Assembly (NCBI RefSeq): GCF_036884655.1
Contig: NC_088345.1
Location: 21,294,501-21,358,500 of the forward strand
DNA length: 64,000 nt
Direction: 5' to 3'
Source of the DNA: Musa acuminata AAA Group
Taxonomy: Eukaryota > Streptophyta > Magnoliopsida > Zingiberales > Musaceae
Part shown: piece after piece, positions 1 through 13,055 of the stretch
How the letters are laid out: each line of letters opens with the position of its first letter
Position numbering within the stretch: the first letter of the stretch is position 1
Program-made: the position numbers and the translations under genes
Notes under the pieces: model-generated
Databases searched by the model: none
Told to the model about the DNA's origin: nothing
Seen by the model: only the letters and a program-made list of their open reading frames with translations

Positions 1-497
1 ATCTTAAGATTTTAGTTACTAGTTCAAAGTTAGTAAAATCTTTACCAAGAGCTTTGAGTCCATTGATGACATCCGTAAACCGGGTGTACATGTCTCTGAT
101 GGACTCACATGGTTTCATCCGGAAAAGTTCGTAAGAGTGCACAAGGATGTTGATTTTGGACTCTTTCACTCGGCTAGTGCCTTCATGAGTAACCTCAAGA
201 GTTCTTCAAATATCAAAAGCCAAATCACAAATTGAAACACGATTAAATTCATTTTTGTCTAGTGCACAAAACAAGGCATTCATAGCCTTTGCGTTTAAAG
301 CAAAAACCTTCTTCTCCGATTCATTCCATTCGCTCATCGGAAGAGAAGATTTTTGAAATCCGTTTTCAAGTCCAAAGTTCGAAATCCATGGAAATGAGGA
401 AGATCCTCATACGAGTCTTCCAATAAGTATAATCTGACCCATTAAACAAGAGTGGACGTGTGATAGAATAACCCTCATGTATGCCGGAGTAAGCCAT
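1..497 (-). pseudogene. Sirevirus gag 5' fragment (element L)
   Basis: N-terminal part of a Ty1/copia Gag (UBN2-type), read on the minus strand from an ATG at 497-495 and running off the left window edge. It is nearly identical to the start of the gag at 63930-62365. An in-frame TGA at 208-206 replaces the Trp codon of the conserved Asp-Ile-Trp-Arg-Thr block, and the stretch near 360-385 differs by a small deletion, so this copy is broken. The primer binding site and LTR of the same element follow directly to the right. Confidence 0.85.
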
Positions 498-535
498 CTC
501 TCTTGGATATCAAACCAAATATGAGAGTGAGCCTA

Positions 536-547
536 GCTCTGATACCA
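536..547 (-). other. Primer binding site of element L
   Basis: On the minus strand this reads TGGTATCAGAGC, the complement of the initiator tRNA-Met 3' end used by most plant copia elements. It lies two bases inside the LTR end at 550 and upstream of the gag start at 497. Confidence 0.85.
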
Positions 548-549
548 AT

Positions 550-1741
550 TGTTAGGATCGGAGCGGCACTAAGAGGGGGGGGTGAATTAGTGCAGTGGTA
601 AAGTGCGATAAACTTTTGACGATTTAAACACTTTCGGAAACTTCATACGATAAAAGCAACGTTTTCGTTTGAAACCGTTTCAATTGCGTTTTAACTTGAA
701 GGGATAAGTAAGACGAAGATAAAGAAGTAGAGCATTAAAGTGCAAATGGTTTGCAGTAATATAAATAACAATAAGTAAATGCAAACCAGAGATCACGCCG
801 ATTTTACAGTGGTTCGGTCAAATGACCTACATCCACTTGCGAGACCCCTCTTCGATGAGGCTCCCACCTTCCACTAGCAAATCTCTTGAAGGGGAAGGGT
901 AAATACCCCTCTTACAACTTTTTACAAGCGGTTCACTCTCTTACAGATTTTCAGCAAGAAAGAAGGAGGTGAACACTAGCAAATTGAAAACAAGACTAGC
1001 AAAGACTTTTCTAAGACCTTTCTCTCAATCAATTGCTTCTCAAAAAGTTGTAATCTCAGTTGAGATTTGAGGGGTATTTATAGGCCTCAAGAGGATTCAA
1101 ATTTGGGCTCCAAAATTTGAATTCTCTTTAGGTTCCCGATGCTGGAGGTGCCACCGCCTGTCAGTGTCAGACACTAACAGTGGACTAGCGGTGCCACCGC
1201 CCAGCTCTCGGGTGCTGGGCGGTGCAACCACCCAGTTTGGCGGTGCCACCGCCAGACCCTTCGGTTCATTGGTTGGGCTTCAAATTTAGCCCAAACCAAG
1301 TCTAATTTTGGGCCCAATTGGCCCCTAGCCAGGATATAGGATTATCTCTTAATCTTAATCTTAATTACAAGTGAACTACATAACAAAAAAACATCCTAAG
1401 CAAATTTTTAACCGCGAACGTCGAGTCTTGTTCCGGCGAGCTTTCCGACAAACTTCTTCCGACGGACTCCCAACAACCTCCCGAACTTGTGATGACTTTA
1501 ACGAGTAGCCGAGCCTTCTCGGTGATCTCCGTGAACCTCCGATGATCTCTTCGGCGAACTTCCAAAAATTCTGACAGGTTCCCGATTTCTTCTCGGTTGG
1601 TTCCGGCAACATCTCCGACGATTCTTCGGACTCTTAAACGTCCATCGAACTTGACTCCGGTATTCTTGCTTTGTATTTTTTTGTTATCGTAGTTAATCCT
1701 GGACACTTAAATCAATAATATGGATTAGATCAATTAACCCA
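550..1741 (-). repeat. 5' LTR of element L, truncated
   Basis: The LTR begins TGTTAGGATCGGAGCGG on the plus strand and is collinear with the R LTR at 56989-58215, including the G-run, the GGCGGTGCCACCGCC modules and the region rich in TTCCGAC-like words. The match stops near 1741, about 35 bases before the expected TG...CA end, and AT-rich unrelated DNA follows. The far LTR end is therefore deleted. A minus-strand TATA box (TATAAATA) lies near 1074-1081. Confidence 0.8.
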
Positions 1742-3600
1742 TCACTTACATTTGGAAAAAGAAGCAATAGTCAAACAAGGTGATATATTGCTTTTTGTGT
1801 TGCAATGTAAGGGTGGAACTGAGTTTTCATCTATTGATTATTGGTGTTTACAGTCAAGCATATTGAATATAAGGTCAATTGTGCAATAGAGTATGATAAA
1901 AATATTGTTTATTTAAATCACTTCAAACTTGCACCAAAAGTGAACCTGATAACTTTTTTAGGTTGAATCTATAACAGAGTATAATACAGTCTATTTCAAG
2001 TCATTTTTGAGTGTAGTGAGAAAAAAATTCTCAAAACCCTCCAGAACTTTACCAGTGCCATAAGAGTCAACTATTTCAATTCAATTTTGGAGTGTAACAA
2101 GATGAAACTTCTCAAAATCATATGAAACTATCACCATAAGAGTCAACTATGATATTTATTTATTTATTTATTTATTTATTTTTTATATTTTAGGATATGT
2201 TTTATATCAAATTTAGCATGTTTTATGTTGAATTTAGAGTCAGAGTGCATTTTTGTTTATTTTCGAGTGTAACAACTTGAGTTGAAGTTTTTTTAAACCA
2301 TTAAAACTTTTACAATAGAAGTCAAATACGATACTAACACTAATTTCAGTATTATTTTTATTTTATAACATTTTTTAAGTATTTTATGTCAAATAAAAAT
2401 ATGCTTTTAAGCTAAATATATAGTTAAGTATATGTCACTTTATTTTCGAGTGTAATGACATGATGTTTCTATAAACATCTAAAAATTTCATCATCTTTGT
2501 AAAATATGATACTAACATCATTTTATTTTTTCTAAATTTTGGAATGATTTTTATAAGTGTTTTATTTTGAGTTTGGTATATTTTCATGTCGAATATGTAG
2601 TCGAGTGTATTTCAATTTATTCTTGATTATAACGACATAAAATTTTCTTTAAAATACTTAAAAGTTTTACGAAAGAGTCAACTATTCATCATAATATAAT
2701 TTCATTTGAATATGTAGTTGAATGTATTTCAACTCATTCTCGAGTGTAATGACATAAATTTTTTTTTAAAAAGCTTAAAAATTTCACAAAAGAGTCAAAT
2801 ATGACACTAATATCCATTATAGTATTTATTTTCTATTTTTGGATGCTTTTATGAATATTTTATATCAAATTTTGACATATTTTCCATATTGAATCTTTAA
2901 TTGATTGTATTTTAGTTTATTTTCGAATGTGATGACATAAAGTTTCTCCCAGATATGATACAAATACCCTTTTAAATATATTTTTATTTTAGAATAATTT
3001 TAATGGGCATTGATACATTCTTAGTACTAAATTAAAGTTGAATATATTTCAGTTTATTTTTTAGCATAATGATACAAAGTTTGAGACTTGGTGTTCAAAA
3101 CTTGAAAGATTTTATATGATCCGTTATATGCTCACACCTAGAAGAGTTTAAGAAGATTTTGTACTTGCAAAATCATTATTATCTCCAAAATGATGATCTT
3201 TTTTAAAACAGAAGGAATAAACGGAGAAGAAATGTAAGAAAAATATTAATTATAGAAAAACCTGCTTAGACTATGGACGGAAGACAAAGGATGAAGGAAA
3301 AAAACAACTAGGGAAACACATTTTACCTTCACAGAGATTGAAAGGGAAGAAGAAAGTGAAAAAAAAAAAAAACCAAAAAGAAAAAGGGTTCAAGAGGAAG
3401 AAGATTGGACCATTAAAATACACTCAAATTTTTTACCAATCATATATAATAAGACTGAAATGATAAAAACATATAAATATATATATTTTTTTGAGTCCTA
3501 GGAGTACCCAAACAAATTTTGAACAGAGGGGGCGCTCACACGTAAAAAGCCATTAAGTGAAGTTTTCGAAGGTAAATTACCCAAGAAATAAATAATATTT
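1742..3600. repeat. AT-rich DNA with a degenerate repeat of about 180 bp
   Basis: No gene is seen here. A core like TTTTCGAGTGTAATGACAT recurs near 2009, 2090, 2265, 2448, 2625, 2742, 2925 and 3063. It is followed in most units by an A-rich stretch, then by a form of AAAGAGTCAAATATGATACT, then a T-rich stretch. Full spacings are 175, 183, 177 and 183; three units are shorter (81, 117, 138). This fits an old, eroded tandem array. A (TTTA)n run lies near 2155-2180. Confidence 0.6.
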
Positions 3601-3614
3601 ATATAAAACTTTAG

Positions 3615-3617
<3 letters not shown>

Positions 3618-3659
<42 letters not shown>
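3618..3659. repeat. (TA)n microsatellite
   Basis: About 21 uninterrupted TA dinucleotides, about 290 bases upstream of the cyclophilin start codon. Confidence 0.95.
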
Positions 3660-3661
<2 letters not shown>

Positions 3662-3944
3662 ACCCAGTTACCGTCAAGATCAGAGCGTGGGCGTTGCAAG
3701 ATCAGAGCAGTGAAATTACCCTCGAGATATTAAGGAGTTCAAGATGTGGCAAGAACGCCTGCCTTGTTTTGACTATGATAGCAAAGCTTACATCCGTAGT
3801 TCCCATCCATAGCCTCGCTTCCGTGGGATCCAATGGATATGCCTCCTGTCCTTCCCACCCACAAACTCCGCAACAAAGCCCAACCACAACATACAACACA
3901 ACCAAAATCTAGTGGTATGATGATAACAAGAATGGAGGACCCAA

Positions 3945-5028
3945 ATGACTCCCAACAAATTCAAAACATTTGCAACAATGAAGCAGATCCTACAGATCCC
4001 CAATCCACCACCCCCAATCCCTCGACCTGCGTTACCACCACCCGACCCTTATTTCCATGTCGCTCCTCCAACTCCACTGAGGAGCTGCACCCTCTCTCGC
4101 CGAGACCTCGCCATCACTGCTTCCTCGCTGCCCCTCCTCGTCTCCTCCTTTTGGTCTCGACAAGCTCAGGCCATCGAAGCACCAACCGCCAGAATCAGCA
4201 CCCAAGAAGCAGATTCTGCCACCGGTGACTGTGGCAACCAACCAGTTGCACACAAGGCATTCTTGGATATCTCCATCGATGGAGAACCCGTTGGCCGAAT
4301 CATTGTCGGGCTCTATGGAGACACCATGCCCTTCGGGGCCTCCCGGTTCGCGACCTTGGTGACAGGCGCCGCAGGAATTAGCTACAGGAGAAAGGAGTTT
4401 GTCAAGATAGTTCCCAGTTATATCCAGCACGGGGGTGTGAGATCATATGGCGTTGATGCCGAGCTCGCAAAGAGGGCAGGAAGCAATTTGGAGGCAGATA
4501 ACTTGGTGGCGGAGTGGGAAGCTTTGTGCAAGAAATGCCCAGGAACAAAGAATGTGGCCGGATCGCTGGGACTTGTCATCAGAGACCCGACAAAACCACC
4601 ACCAAAATTGAAGTTGGTTGCGAGAAAGGGCAAGCTGGAGATTGATGAAGAGGAGGTCAGGACAGACCCAAACGGAACTGAGTTCGTGATCGCCATTAAC
4701 GATTCTCCAGACCTGGATGCATCAACACTGGTAGTCGGAAGAGTGCTGGAGGGGATGGATGTGGTGGAGAAGATCTCCAGGGTGAAGACCGTGCAGGAGA
4801 ATACCAGCTCCCCTTACTTCAGGTGATTGTTTGTAGTTGTGCCATTCCTCTGAATCTGCAAGTTGTTGCACCAGTCGATGCCATTTCATCTGAATTGAGT
4901 GTGCTGTTTCTTCTATGACGAGCAGGGTGGCAAAGCTGATTGGTGATAAGAGGGCTGTTGTTGCCGAGAGAGGATTTAACCGCCCATATTCCAAGGTTGT
5001 AGTCACCAATTGTGGCTTAGCAGATTAG
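3945..5028 (+). CDS. Thylakoid-lumen cyclophilin-like protein (CYP26-2 type)
   Basis: Two exons: 3945-4822 and 4926-5028. The intron 4823-4925 is GT-AG and splits an Arg codon; exon 2 ends ...TNCGLAD at TAG 5026-5028. The start could also be the in-frame ATG at 3978, which gives a more typical Pro-rich chloroplast transit peptide. A twin-arginine motif (SRRDLA), a hydrophobic run and an AQA cleavage site follow, which predicts Tat import into the thylakoid lumen. The rest is a cyclophilin fold (FLDISIDGEPVGRIIVGLYG, then PFGASRFATLVTG). The family is peptidyl-prolyl cis-trans isomerase, but the usual active-site FHRVIPGFMxQGGDF region here reads VKIVPSYIQHGGV, so the catalytic Arg and Phe are absent and activity is doubtful. 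Arabidopsis CYP26-2 is the nearest type I recognise. No frame damage is seen. Confidence 0.85.
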
Positions 5029-6850
5029 AACAGTAACTCCGTCCTTGTTCTCATCCTCTATTCTCTCCCATTTTGTTATAGTTATAGACGATGAGAGAAA
5101 AAAAAAACTGTTTGATCCGTCACATGCTTTATTCAGTGAATTCCAAATAAGATCCTTTTTGAGCCAAAAATGAAACTATACTTCTGTCAGAATCATGATC
5201 AACTACAAATTGATTGGCTTCAGCATTGAACCGGTTTAGAGTGGATAAAAAAACCAAGGACCAAGGACCAAGGACCAAGGACAGTTTTTAGTTGTTAAAA
5301 AACAAAAAAGAAAAATATGGAAAATAATGCAGAAATTTTGCTGAAATAAGGAAAAGTAACTATTTGGTGAGATGTCAACTGTCTCGTCATCAGACTTGTT
5401 ACCGCGCACTATATTCATTCATACTGGTCGGTCACGATATTTAGGATGATGTAGAAAATTTGTTGGAAGGAATCCAAGTATGAAAGGAGTTTTTGAACCT
5501 TAAAAATTAAGATTTGATTATTTTATAATGACTCTCTATGTATCCTTATATTTTACTGGTTGGAGGATGTGAAAAAATACATTGAATGTTTGCATCTCTT
5601 AAATTCAAAAAGTGCTAAAGATAAAACAAATTCTTGCTTGAGTTGATGTTAACTCACAGGTAATAATAAATTGATCTTATATAATGAACAATTTGTTCTT
5701 CTTTGCAGACACAAGCAGTGTCAAATCATGTGCATCTTATGTCGACTTTTTTTATTTATATTTGATTGTTAATCTTATTAACGAATAGTTCGATTTTCTT
5801 TGTAAATGCAGATAAGAAGTGTCGAACATACGTCTTATGCTGGTTTTTTCTGATTTATATTTGATTATTGATCTCCACATGTCAATGCATAAGAGGTGCA
5901 AACAAGCAGAAATGATGCCCAAAGACCATAACTGTTCACTTCTAACTTCATACTAATGTATACATACAAAGAGAATCAATAGCGTGAGGAGTTGGTCTTT
6001 GACATCACTCTGTTCCATATGCACTCTGACTGAAACCAAAGAGATTTTAACATGGACAAATTATCTACCAACAGAACTCATCAAAGGTTACATTGCTGAA
6101 GGTTCTGAAAGCATTGGCAGACTGAGGACTGAAGATCAAAGCTATTAATTACTACAGAATATTGCTTTGAGGTAACAAAAAAATTAACATCTTCAGATCA
6201 AATATTATTCCGGTGTGATTATTTGCAGATAGATCCGAACAATCATACTGATCATTCACGCATTTTTAACAGCTAACAAGGAATATGCACATTTTCTTTC
6301 GTTATTTTGATAGCATGAAACTTCCTGGCAAAAATCAGTATCTCCAAGAAGAAAGAAAAGAAATCGAATCTTAATCTTGTGAAATTGATGCACGGACCAT
6401 CACATTTGTGTTTCAGCTCGAATCACCCAAGCAAAAAAAGGGACGCGACAATCAAAAGATAGCAGCAGCACATCTTCCACCGTAAGCTGGAAACAAATGA
6501 GAAAAAGGGAACAGAACAAGAAGAGACAGGGACGAACCCGTTTTGGTCTACCCACCTGTTGTTCGATGGAACGCCCATGAGGAGCAGCTTCACCAAGTCG
6601 TGCAGCTGTGCTAGGCGCGTTATTTCTTTTCCCAGTTTCGAGCTTATCCGGTAAGCTTCGGGCTGGCTTGTGTGTTATGAATCGACATTGCAACGTACTT
6701 GTACGACACATTCTCATTTTTAACGAACGATCTAAAAGGTTTGAAGTCGAGCCTCACGCGATAAGCACGTGGGACAAAGAGACGGCGATATCTCTCGTGA
6801 TCCCCGGCTCCTTTCGGTGAATGGAATATTCCCCGCGAATCTCCTTTGCT
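5029..6850. other. Intergenic region with two small repeats
   Basis: No gene recognised. It holds a 7-bp tandem repeat (CCAAGGA, about 4.5 copies, 5251-5283). It also holds an imperfect direct duplication of about 70-90 bases: the copies start near 5707 and 5809, each with GCAGA, AAGTGTC or CAGTGTC, TCTTATG and TTTATATTTGATT in order. The short ORFs at 6400-6820 show no protein likeness. Confidence 0.6.
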
Positions 6851-7512
6851 CCGACCACCATGGACTTTATCCCCTTTGTAATTGCCACAAGTATCCCTCG
6901 ACCAGTCACACTATTTACTGAACCACTGGGAACCCCAGCATGCGAGTGTCACCACTTTGCGTGCCGTGCCTCTGATAACGTGCGAAGGTAGGCCGCACGA
7001 GGCCTTTCGATGCATGCGCCAGCACACGTAGGGTCAATTCCGTCATTGTGCTGACTAAAAGTAGTAGCGGTCGCAACAGTCGTCAGGTGACGGAAAGTTC
7101 TTTCCGACCGTATCGTGCCAGCTCTGTCTCCACTAGCGGTAGCTGGAGGGAGATCCCCCATCTCCAATTCTAGGTTTCCGCGTCTCCCTCTCTTCGATCT
7201 CATTGTCTCTTCCACTTCCCGCGATTTCTATATTCCCTGTTAAGGTTTTATAAACGAATTTAGGGTTCTGAAGTCTTTTTTTGTTCTCTATTCCTTTCTT
7301 AGTCAAATCCTTGCTGGAATTCACGAATTCTTGGTCTCTTTCTTTCTAGCTTTCCGTTTCTTGATTTTTTCGGTGGCAGATATCTTTCTGTGTGTTCTTA
7401 AGGTCGGATTGGGGTGATTAGGGTTTGTGGGTATTCAATTTTGGACCAGGAGGTGTTTCGGTTGGTGGTGGTTCAGGTTTGGAAGTTCGTTGATGAGGAG
7501 CAGGGGTTCCTG
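6851..7512 (+). promoter_or_regulatory. Upstream region of the NMCP1-like pseudogene
   Basis: This is the presumed promoter and 5' leader of the gene that starts at 7513. It is GC-richer than the flanks, with pyrimidine-rich leader-like stretches at 7180-7360. No clear TATA box or leader intron could be fixed. Confidence 0.35.
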
Positions 7513-7860
7513 ATGTTTACGCCGCAGAAGAAAGGGTGGCCCGGGTGGTCTCCTTCGCCGAGGGTTGGTGACGGGGTTGATAATGGAATGACGACGCCGG
7601 TGGTGAACACTAGGAGTGGCAGTGTACTGGCCTTCCTAAAGGGGAAGGGGAAGGGCAAGGGGAATAACACAGCGGAAGCGCTGCCTCTACCCTTGCCGCT
7701 GCAGGCTTCGCTTGGAGAGAACGGCGACACAGTGGTTGTGGGTGGAGGCGATGCAGAGGTCTGGCGCAATTTCAGGGAGGCAGGATTGCTGGACGAGTCT
7801 GCCTTACAGAATAAGGACAGGGAGGCTCTCGTTCAAAGGATTTTAGCACTGGAGAAAGAG

Positions 7861-9714
7861 GTAACCGGTGACACTGGGTTCATCCATTAGTAAATACTTT
7901 TATCTTCTTGCTGTCGCAATAGTTTGCTTATCGAGACAACTCTAGTTGTACTGATTATTAGTATTCAAATTCTTCCACTAATTCTGGATTGCCTTATAAA
8001 TTTTGATGGTTTGTTTCTGGAGCTGGTTAAGTCCCCGTTTGAGGTGTTTTTTTTTCCTAATGAGTTAGAGACTTCAAAATCTTATTCTTTAGTAATTTTA
8101 TTATGATCTTCAGTGCTGCCCCCTGCCTATTTCCATTTTAGCTGGGCTGTAGTGGGTCTTTACGGTCCAATTAGTGTGCCTTATTTTTGGCAAATAATGT
8201 GTAAACTATCAAAAACTCTTTTGACTCAAGAACATGAAGCAGATGAAAAGAACACATGCAGCAAAATTCATCATCATCGTGAGCGAGAATATGGATGACA
8301 AGTCTTAGATACCCGAGCAAAAGTAGACTTTTAAGTTTTATCCACTTTTGCTTTTGTTTGAACTAGTTATTGACTTGTGCTTTGCAACTTTTAAATAGAT
8401 GTTTAGGAATAACACACAGATTTTGCATCCTGTAGGATTAGCAAATGTTTAATTAGTTTGGGTCATCACATCAATCTTTCTTTTTTTTTTGAAGCTTTAA
8501 TAGAACAATACAAAAGTCTTGATGCAATAAAAAAATGACAAGTGACATCTAAAAACATTGTAGCATGATCTCTGCAGTGATACCCTAACAGTTAAGGTGC
8601 AGGACACATGCTATATAAGCATGTCACACATTTGAGTCTTGTAAAAGTCAAGTACACATGCTATATAAGGTTTGAATGGAAACAAGTAAATTAAAAAAAA
8701 AACATTGTAGCATGATTTAGCAAGTGCATGTGGCAAGGATTTAACATAGTATTAATGTATAGGTGTGGAATTTTGAAGAGAGTGCCTAAATTTATTACAT
8801 TGTATATATTAACTTGTCATGGTCTTAGTGCTAGACACATGGCTTTAAGCTAATGGTGAGTACCTATCTGCTGCTTCCTGTCTCTTCTTCATGCTCATAT
8901 TTACAAGTTTTCCAAGGCCAAGCATTCATGTCACAGTAAGAGAGGAGTGATGAGCGTGAGGATGAAGTCTGAGTAGATGGTGAAGTCATGACAATCTCCT
9001 TCCATTTGTGTCTCTTTCTTGAAAACTGGGAATGAAATGGAGCAAATAGATAAACATGATTGGTTTGAATACTGATCTCACTTATTTGTTGTTCTTAGGA
9101 GTTAAAAGATAGAAGGTGGGAGCTTTCTGGCTTCATTTACTCCAGGAGATAAAATAGAGGGATTACAAATAAGGGATTGTGGAAAATTTTCCCATCTATA
9201 TCGAATTCTTGTAAAATGAGAACATATAAGTAGCACACATTTTTTTTGGATTTTAGTTGGACTAGATTGGTCTTTGTGTAGATTGCAAGAGCAGGATACA
9301 TTTTGTTGCTTTGATCTTGATGAGTATCCACTTTATTTATAGGTAATACTCTTCTGGAGTACACTGACGTAGTTCTGCAGGAAAATACTGGAATTAAATT
9401 TTCTTCTATACTGGATTTTGCTACTTATCTTAGGAGTAAGGAATTTATGCATCGAGGAATCTGGAACATCTTTGTTTCCTTGTGGATGGTTAATGTTATC
9501 AATATCCAGATGAAGTGAACTTGTTTGGTGATCTTTCTGTCTACTTTGTATATATTTGGTTTTCCACTATGAAAATAAAAAGGTTCACTTCAAATTTGTT
9601 TCTTAACTAGCATGTTTATTTGGTTTCAGAAATGTTATTGTCCAATTTATAAATACAAACTTTATTCTGAATTTTAAAGTAAAATATATTCATTATTTGA
9701 TGTTTTATATGCAG
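7861..9714 (+). other. Intron 1 of the NMCP1-like gene
   Basis: GT at 7861, GCAG at 9711-9714, phase 0. The reading frames inside it (7924-8298, 9137-9364) match nothing recognisable. A short direct repeat containing ACATGCTATATAAG occurs near 8606 and 8653. Confidence 0.75.
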
Positions 9715-9924
9715 CTTCATGAATATCAATACAATATGGGTCTTCTTTTGATGGAGAAGAAGGATTGGGCTTTGAAGTATGAAGAAATTAGGCAAGCACT
9801 GATGGAAGTAGAAGAGACCCTGAAGAGAGAAAAATTAGCACACTTGGCTTCCATTTCTGAATTTGAAAAACGTGAAGAGAATTTGCAGAAGGCCTTGGGA
9901 GTTGAGCAACAATGTGTTTCAGAT

Positions 9925-10774
9925 GTATGGGTTGAATTCAATTCTCATTTATCTTCAAAAGTTTTTTGTTGAACTAGTTATTGGAAGTTGTACCAAAGCC
10001 TTTGGGGCCGTGTTGCACTCATGTATCTCCCTGAAGAGTTAGAATGATAATCGATTTTTAGCAGACTGACTAGCCTTATAGACTTGCACTATTGAATATC
10101 ATCTTACTTCAAATGTTTTTTGATCTAGTAATTCACCATGGATAAACATGAACGGGTTCCATAATTTGACTTGAATAGTTAAAACAATTGTGGTTCATAC
10201 CAAGGCTAAGTACTGATACCTTTGCTGGAATCTTATTGGATATATACCTATCAATCTGGTATGCCTTTGTCTATGGATAAAAAGAATAAGTAGTTGAGAT
10301 ATAGGTACTAGATTTGACTTGTACATACGATACTCTGTTGTAACTGTACTTATTTCCCCTTTACCTTGTATATTTCTCACCCTTGATGTTCTTTGGGTAC
10401 TTCATTTCTTTTTTCTAATTGATATGTGTCTTTGGGATTAGCTTTAGCTTTTACTCATGGTAGTCTTTGGATGAGTATGTTTACCAATTTACTGAATATA
10501 TTCTGATTGTTTCTGTATCTTAACAATAAGAAGCTGTTGTTCCCAAATATTTGGAATCAGCTGCATGAATTCATTTTCTTCATTAATCAGGGATACTGTT
10601 ACTGGATAATTTATCTCCTAGTTTTCTTTGGATACTTTTAATCTCCTAGTCTTCACCACCAAAATTCTTGTGTGGTCGCTGTTCATTACTTTTTCCGATA
10701 TTTTGTGTGGTGATTGTCCTTAGCTGGTATACACTTATATCCCTTTGTTGTTTATGGATTCGCAACATTTGCAG
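9925..10774 (+). other. Intron 2 of the NMCP1-like gene
   Basis: GT at 9925 and GCAG at 10771-10774, phase 0. T-rich and typical of a plant intron; nothing else recognised. Confidence 0.75.
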
Positions 10775-12049
10775 CTTGAAAAAGCTTTGCGTGAGATGCA
10801 TTCTGAACTTGCAGAAGTCAAATTTACATCCGATAAGAAGTTAGATGATGCTCATGCTCTATAGGCTGGGTTAGAAGAGAAATATTTGGAAGTTGAACAA
10901 AAATTGCGCTAGCGGAAGCAAGTCATAAAAGTTCTGTTGCTAATAGAAAACTAGAGGATGTGGAAGTGCGTGAACATAAACTTCAGAAGGAGTATCTCTC
11001 ATTGAGTTCTGAGTATGATTTTCTACCCAATTTAACCAATTTGAGATTGGTCTGCCTCATTTACTTCAAAAAAATGGATGTGGGTATTTTCTGTTTGGAT
11101 TATAATTTTTCTCTGGTTGTATGTCATTTTTTGAATGATACTTTTCGTGTAGATGGAAGTTGCATGAAAAGGGATAACTGAACAAAGAGAACACTTGTGT
11201 TACTGGGAAAAAAAGCTTCAAGATAGTCAGAAGCGACTTGTTGAGTCTCAGAGATTTCTTAATCAAAGAGAGGATCAAGCTAACGAGGCAGATAGATTTC
11301 ATAAGAAGAAAGAAGCAGAACTTGAAGAGTCTCGGAAGATGATTGAAGCTACCAAAAAGTCTTTGAAATCAAAAGAAGAAGATATTACAATAAAATTAAG
11401 ATCCATAGCTGCTAACTAAAAGGTACAGACTTATTTAAATTTTTTTGGTACTGATATATAGTTTGCCTGTAATGGGCACCATTGTCTTTGATTCAATTGC
11501 AGGAAATAGATGTTAAGATTGAGAGCTTGGGGAAGAAGGAGAAAGACTTATTTTCAAGAGAAGAAACACTTAATGCTAGAGAAAGAGTGAGTTTTTCTCG
11601 AAGTGACACTTTATGCTTTGTTTTGAATGTTCTGTTGATTGCAAATGTTTTGTGTTCTTTCCTTTACGAGGAAATAGATATCCAGGTCTATGATATTATG
11701 ATCTGAGGGTACGATACTATAATAAATTGTCGAGAATTTGAGGACAAGGTTTATACAATATCCTTCTAAATTAAATTCTACTAAGACAAATTCTTGTGTT
11801 CAATGGCTGCTGCCATTGTATATAACCTTAGAATAGTTGTACCATGATTGTAGGGGTGCCAGGATTTTAATGAAGGTTCAACACACTATTATTATAAAGA
11901 TGGTTATGTAGTCATGGGTTGCAGTCATGCTCGTAATTAACGTATAAGGCCTACAAATGAAAAAGTTTTCCACCATTGGGATTTTATTGTCTGGAGATTA
12001 TGCTTAGTGCATCTTGGCTGTACATCAAACTTCTTGGGATAGGTTGATT

Positions 12050-12440
12050 GCATTAGGGTCTGTCGTACCGAACCATACCGTCCGGTACAGGCGGTACGTA
12101 CCGGTCCCACAGGTTGTCGGTACGTGGACCACCTGTTACCGGTCCGAGTGTACACATCTCGTGTCCACCTGTTAAGATTTGCATGTGGACACGAGATGTG
12201 GACACTTGGATGCCACCCACTTGCCACCATTGGACTACCTGGCACTCCTTGCCATCTCTTTCTCCTCTTTTCCTTAACAGTGTCTCGTGGATCAGGACAC
12301 GCATGGAATGGACTTGCACCTATATATATATATATATCGAGTGGTACACCAGAGCATACCGCTCGGTATACTCGTACCATAGTATACCGAGCTGAGCTCG
12401 ATACTTCGGTACGGTACAAAATTTGCGAACCTTGCTCTAT
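12050..12440. mobile_element. GTACCG-rich MITE-like element, copy 1
   Basis: The segment begins near GGGTCTGTCGTACCGAACC and ends GGTACAAAATTTGCGAACCTTG. The right end matches the terminal repeat of the hAT element at 14764-16378, and the body shares its many GTACCGG and CGGTAC words. The left end is too diverged to fix a target duplication. Confidence 0.5.
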
Positions 12441-12649
12441 ATAGTAGTATATACATTTCTGCATGTAATGGCTGACATAATCTGTCCTGTGTATAAATGA
12501 TGTTTTGGCTATACAGGTGTGTTTCATGACCTCGAATCCGGTCTGGACTGGTTCACACCAGTCTATACAACCTAATAAGGGTATTTTGTTATTTTAAAAT
12601 TTTCATTAACAAAAGGTTCTCAAGAAGGCAAAAGTATCATATGATCTGA

Positions 12650-12749
12650 AGTAAGGTATGCAATTTCGTACCATACCGGAGTTTCGACGTTCGCTTGGTA
12701 CGGTACGAAACTGTATACCGAGCAGTATATCGTTCGGTATACGGCTCGG

Positions 12750-12803
<54 letters not shown>

Positions 12804-12883
12804 CATACATATATATATATTCTTATATATAAGGCGACGTCGTCGAAAAAGGCGACGCAACGTCACTTTTTATAAAATATTTA

Positions 12884-12975
<92 letters not shown>

Positions 12976-13055
12976 TTCCGTTCGGTAATGGACGGTCCGT
13001 GTACCGGTAAGCTGACAGACCGGTATATACCACCCGTACCGGGTGGTATTATTCT
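12650..13055. mobile_element. GTACCG-rich MITE-like element, copy 2
   Basis: It begins near AAGGTATGCAATTTCGTACC and ends near CCGTACCGGGTGGTA. It has the same GTACCG vocabulary as copy 1 and the hAT element. Its middle is filled by TA-rich microsatellites (about 12750-12820 and 12914-12973) and a (TAAA)n run (12885-12913). Exact ends are uncertain. Confidence 0.45.

Noticed and set aside
536..547. tRNA gene fragment
   Set aside because: Only the 12-base complement of the tRNA-Met 3' end is present, at the exact place of a primer binding site.
7924..8298. Two ORFs after the first NMCP1-like exon as separate genes
   Set aside because: They lie inside intron 1, between a GT donor and a GCAG acceptor that join conserved family sequence, and have no recognisable motif.
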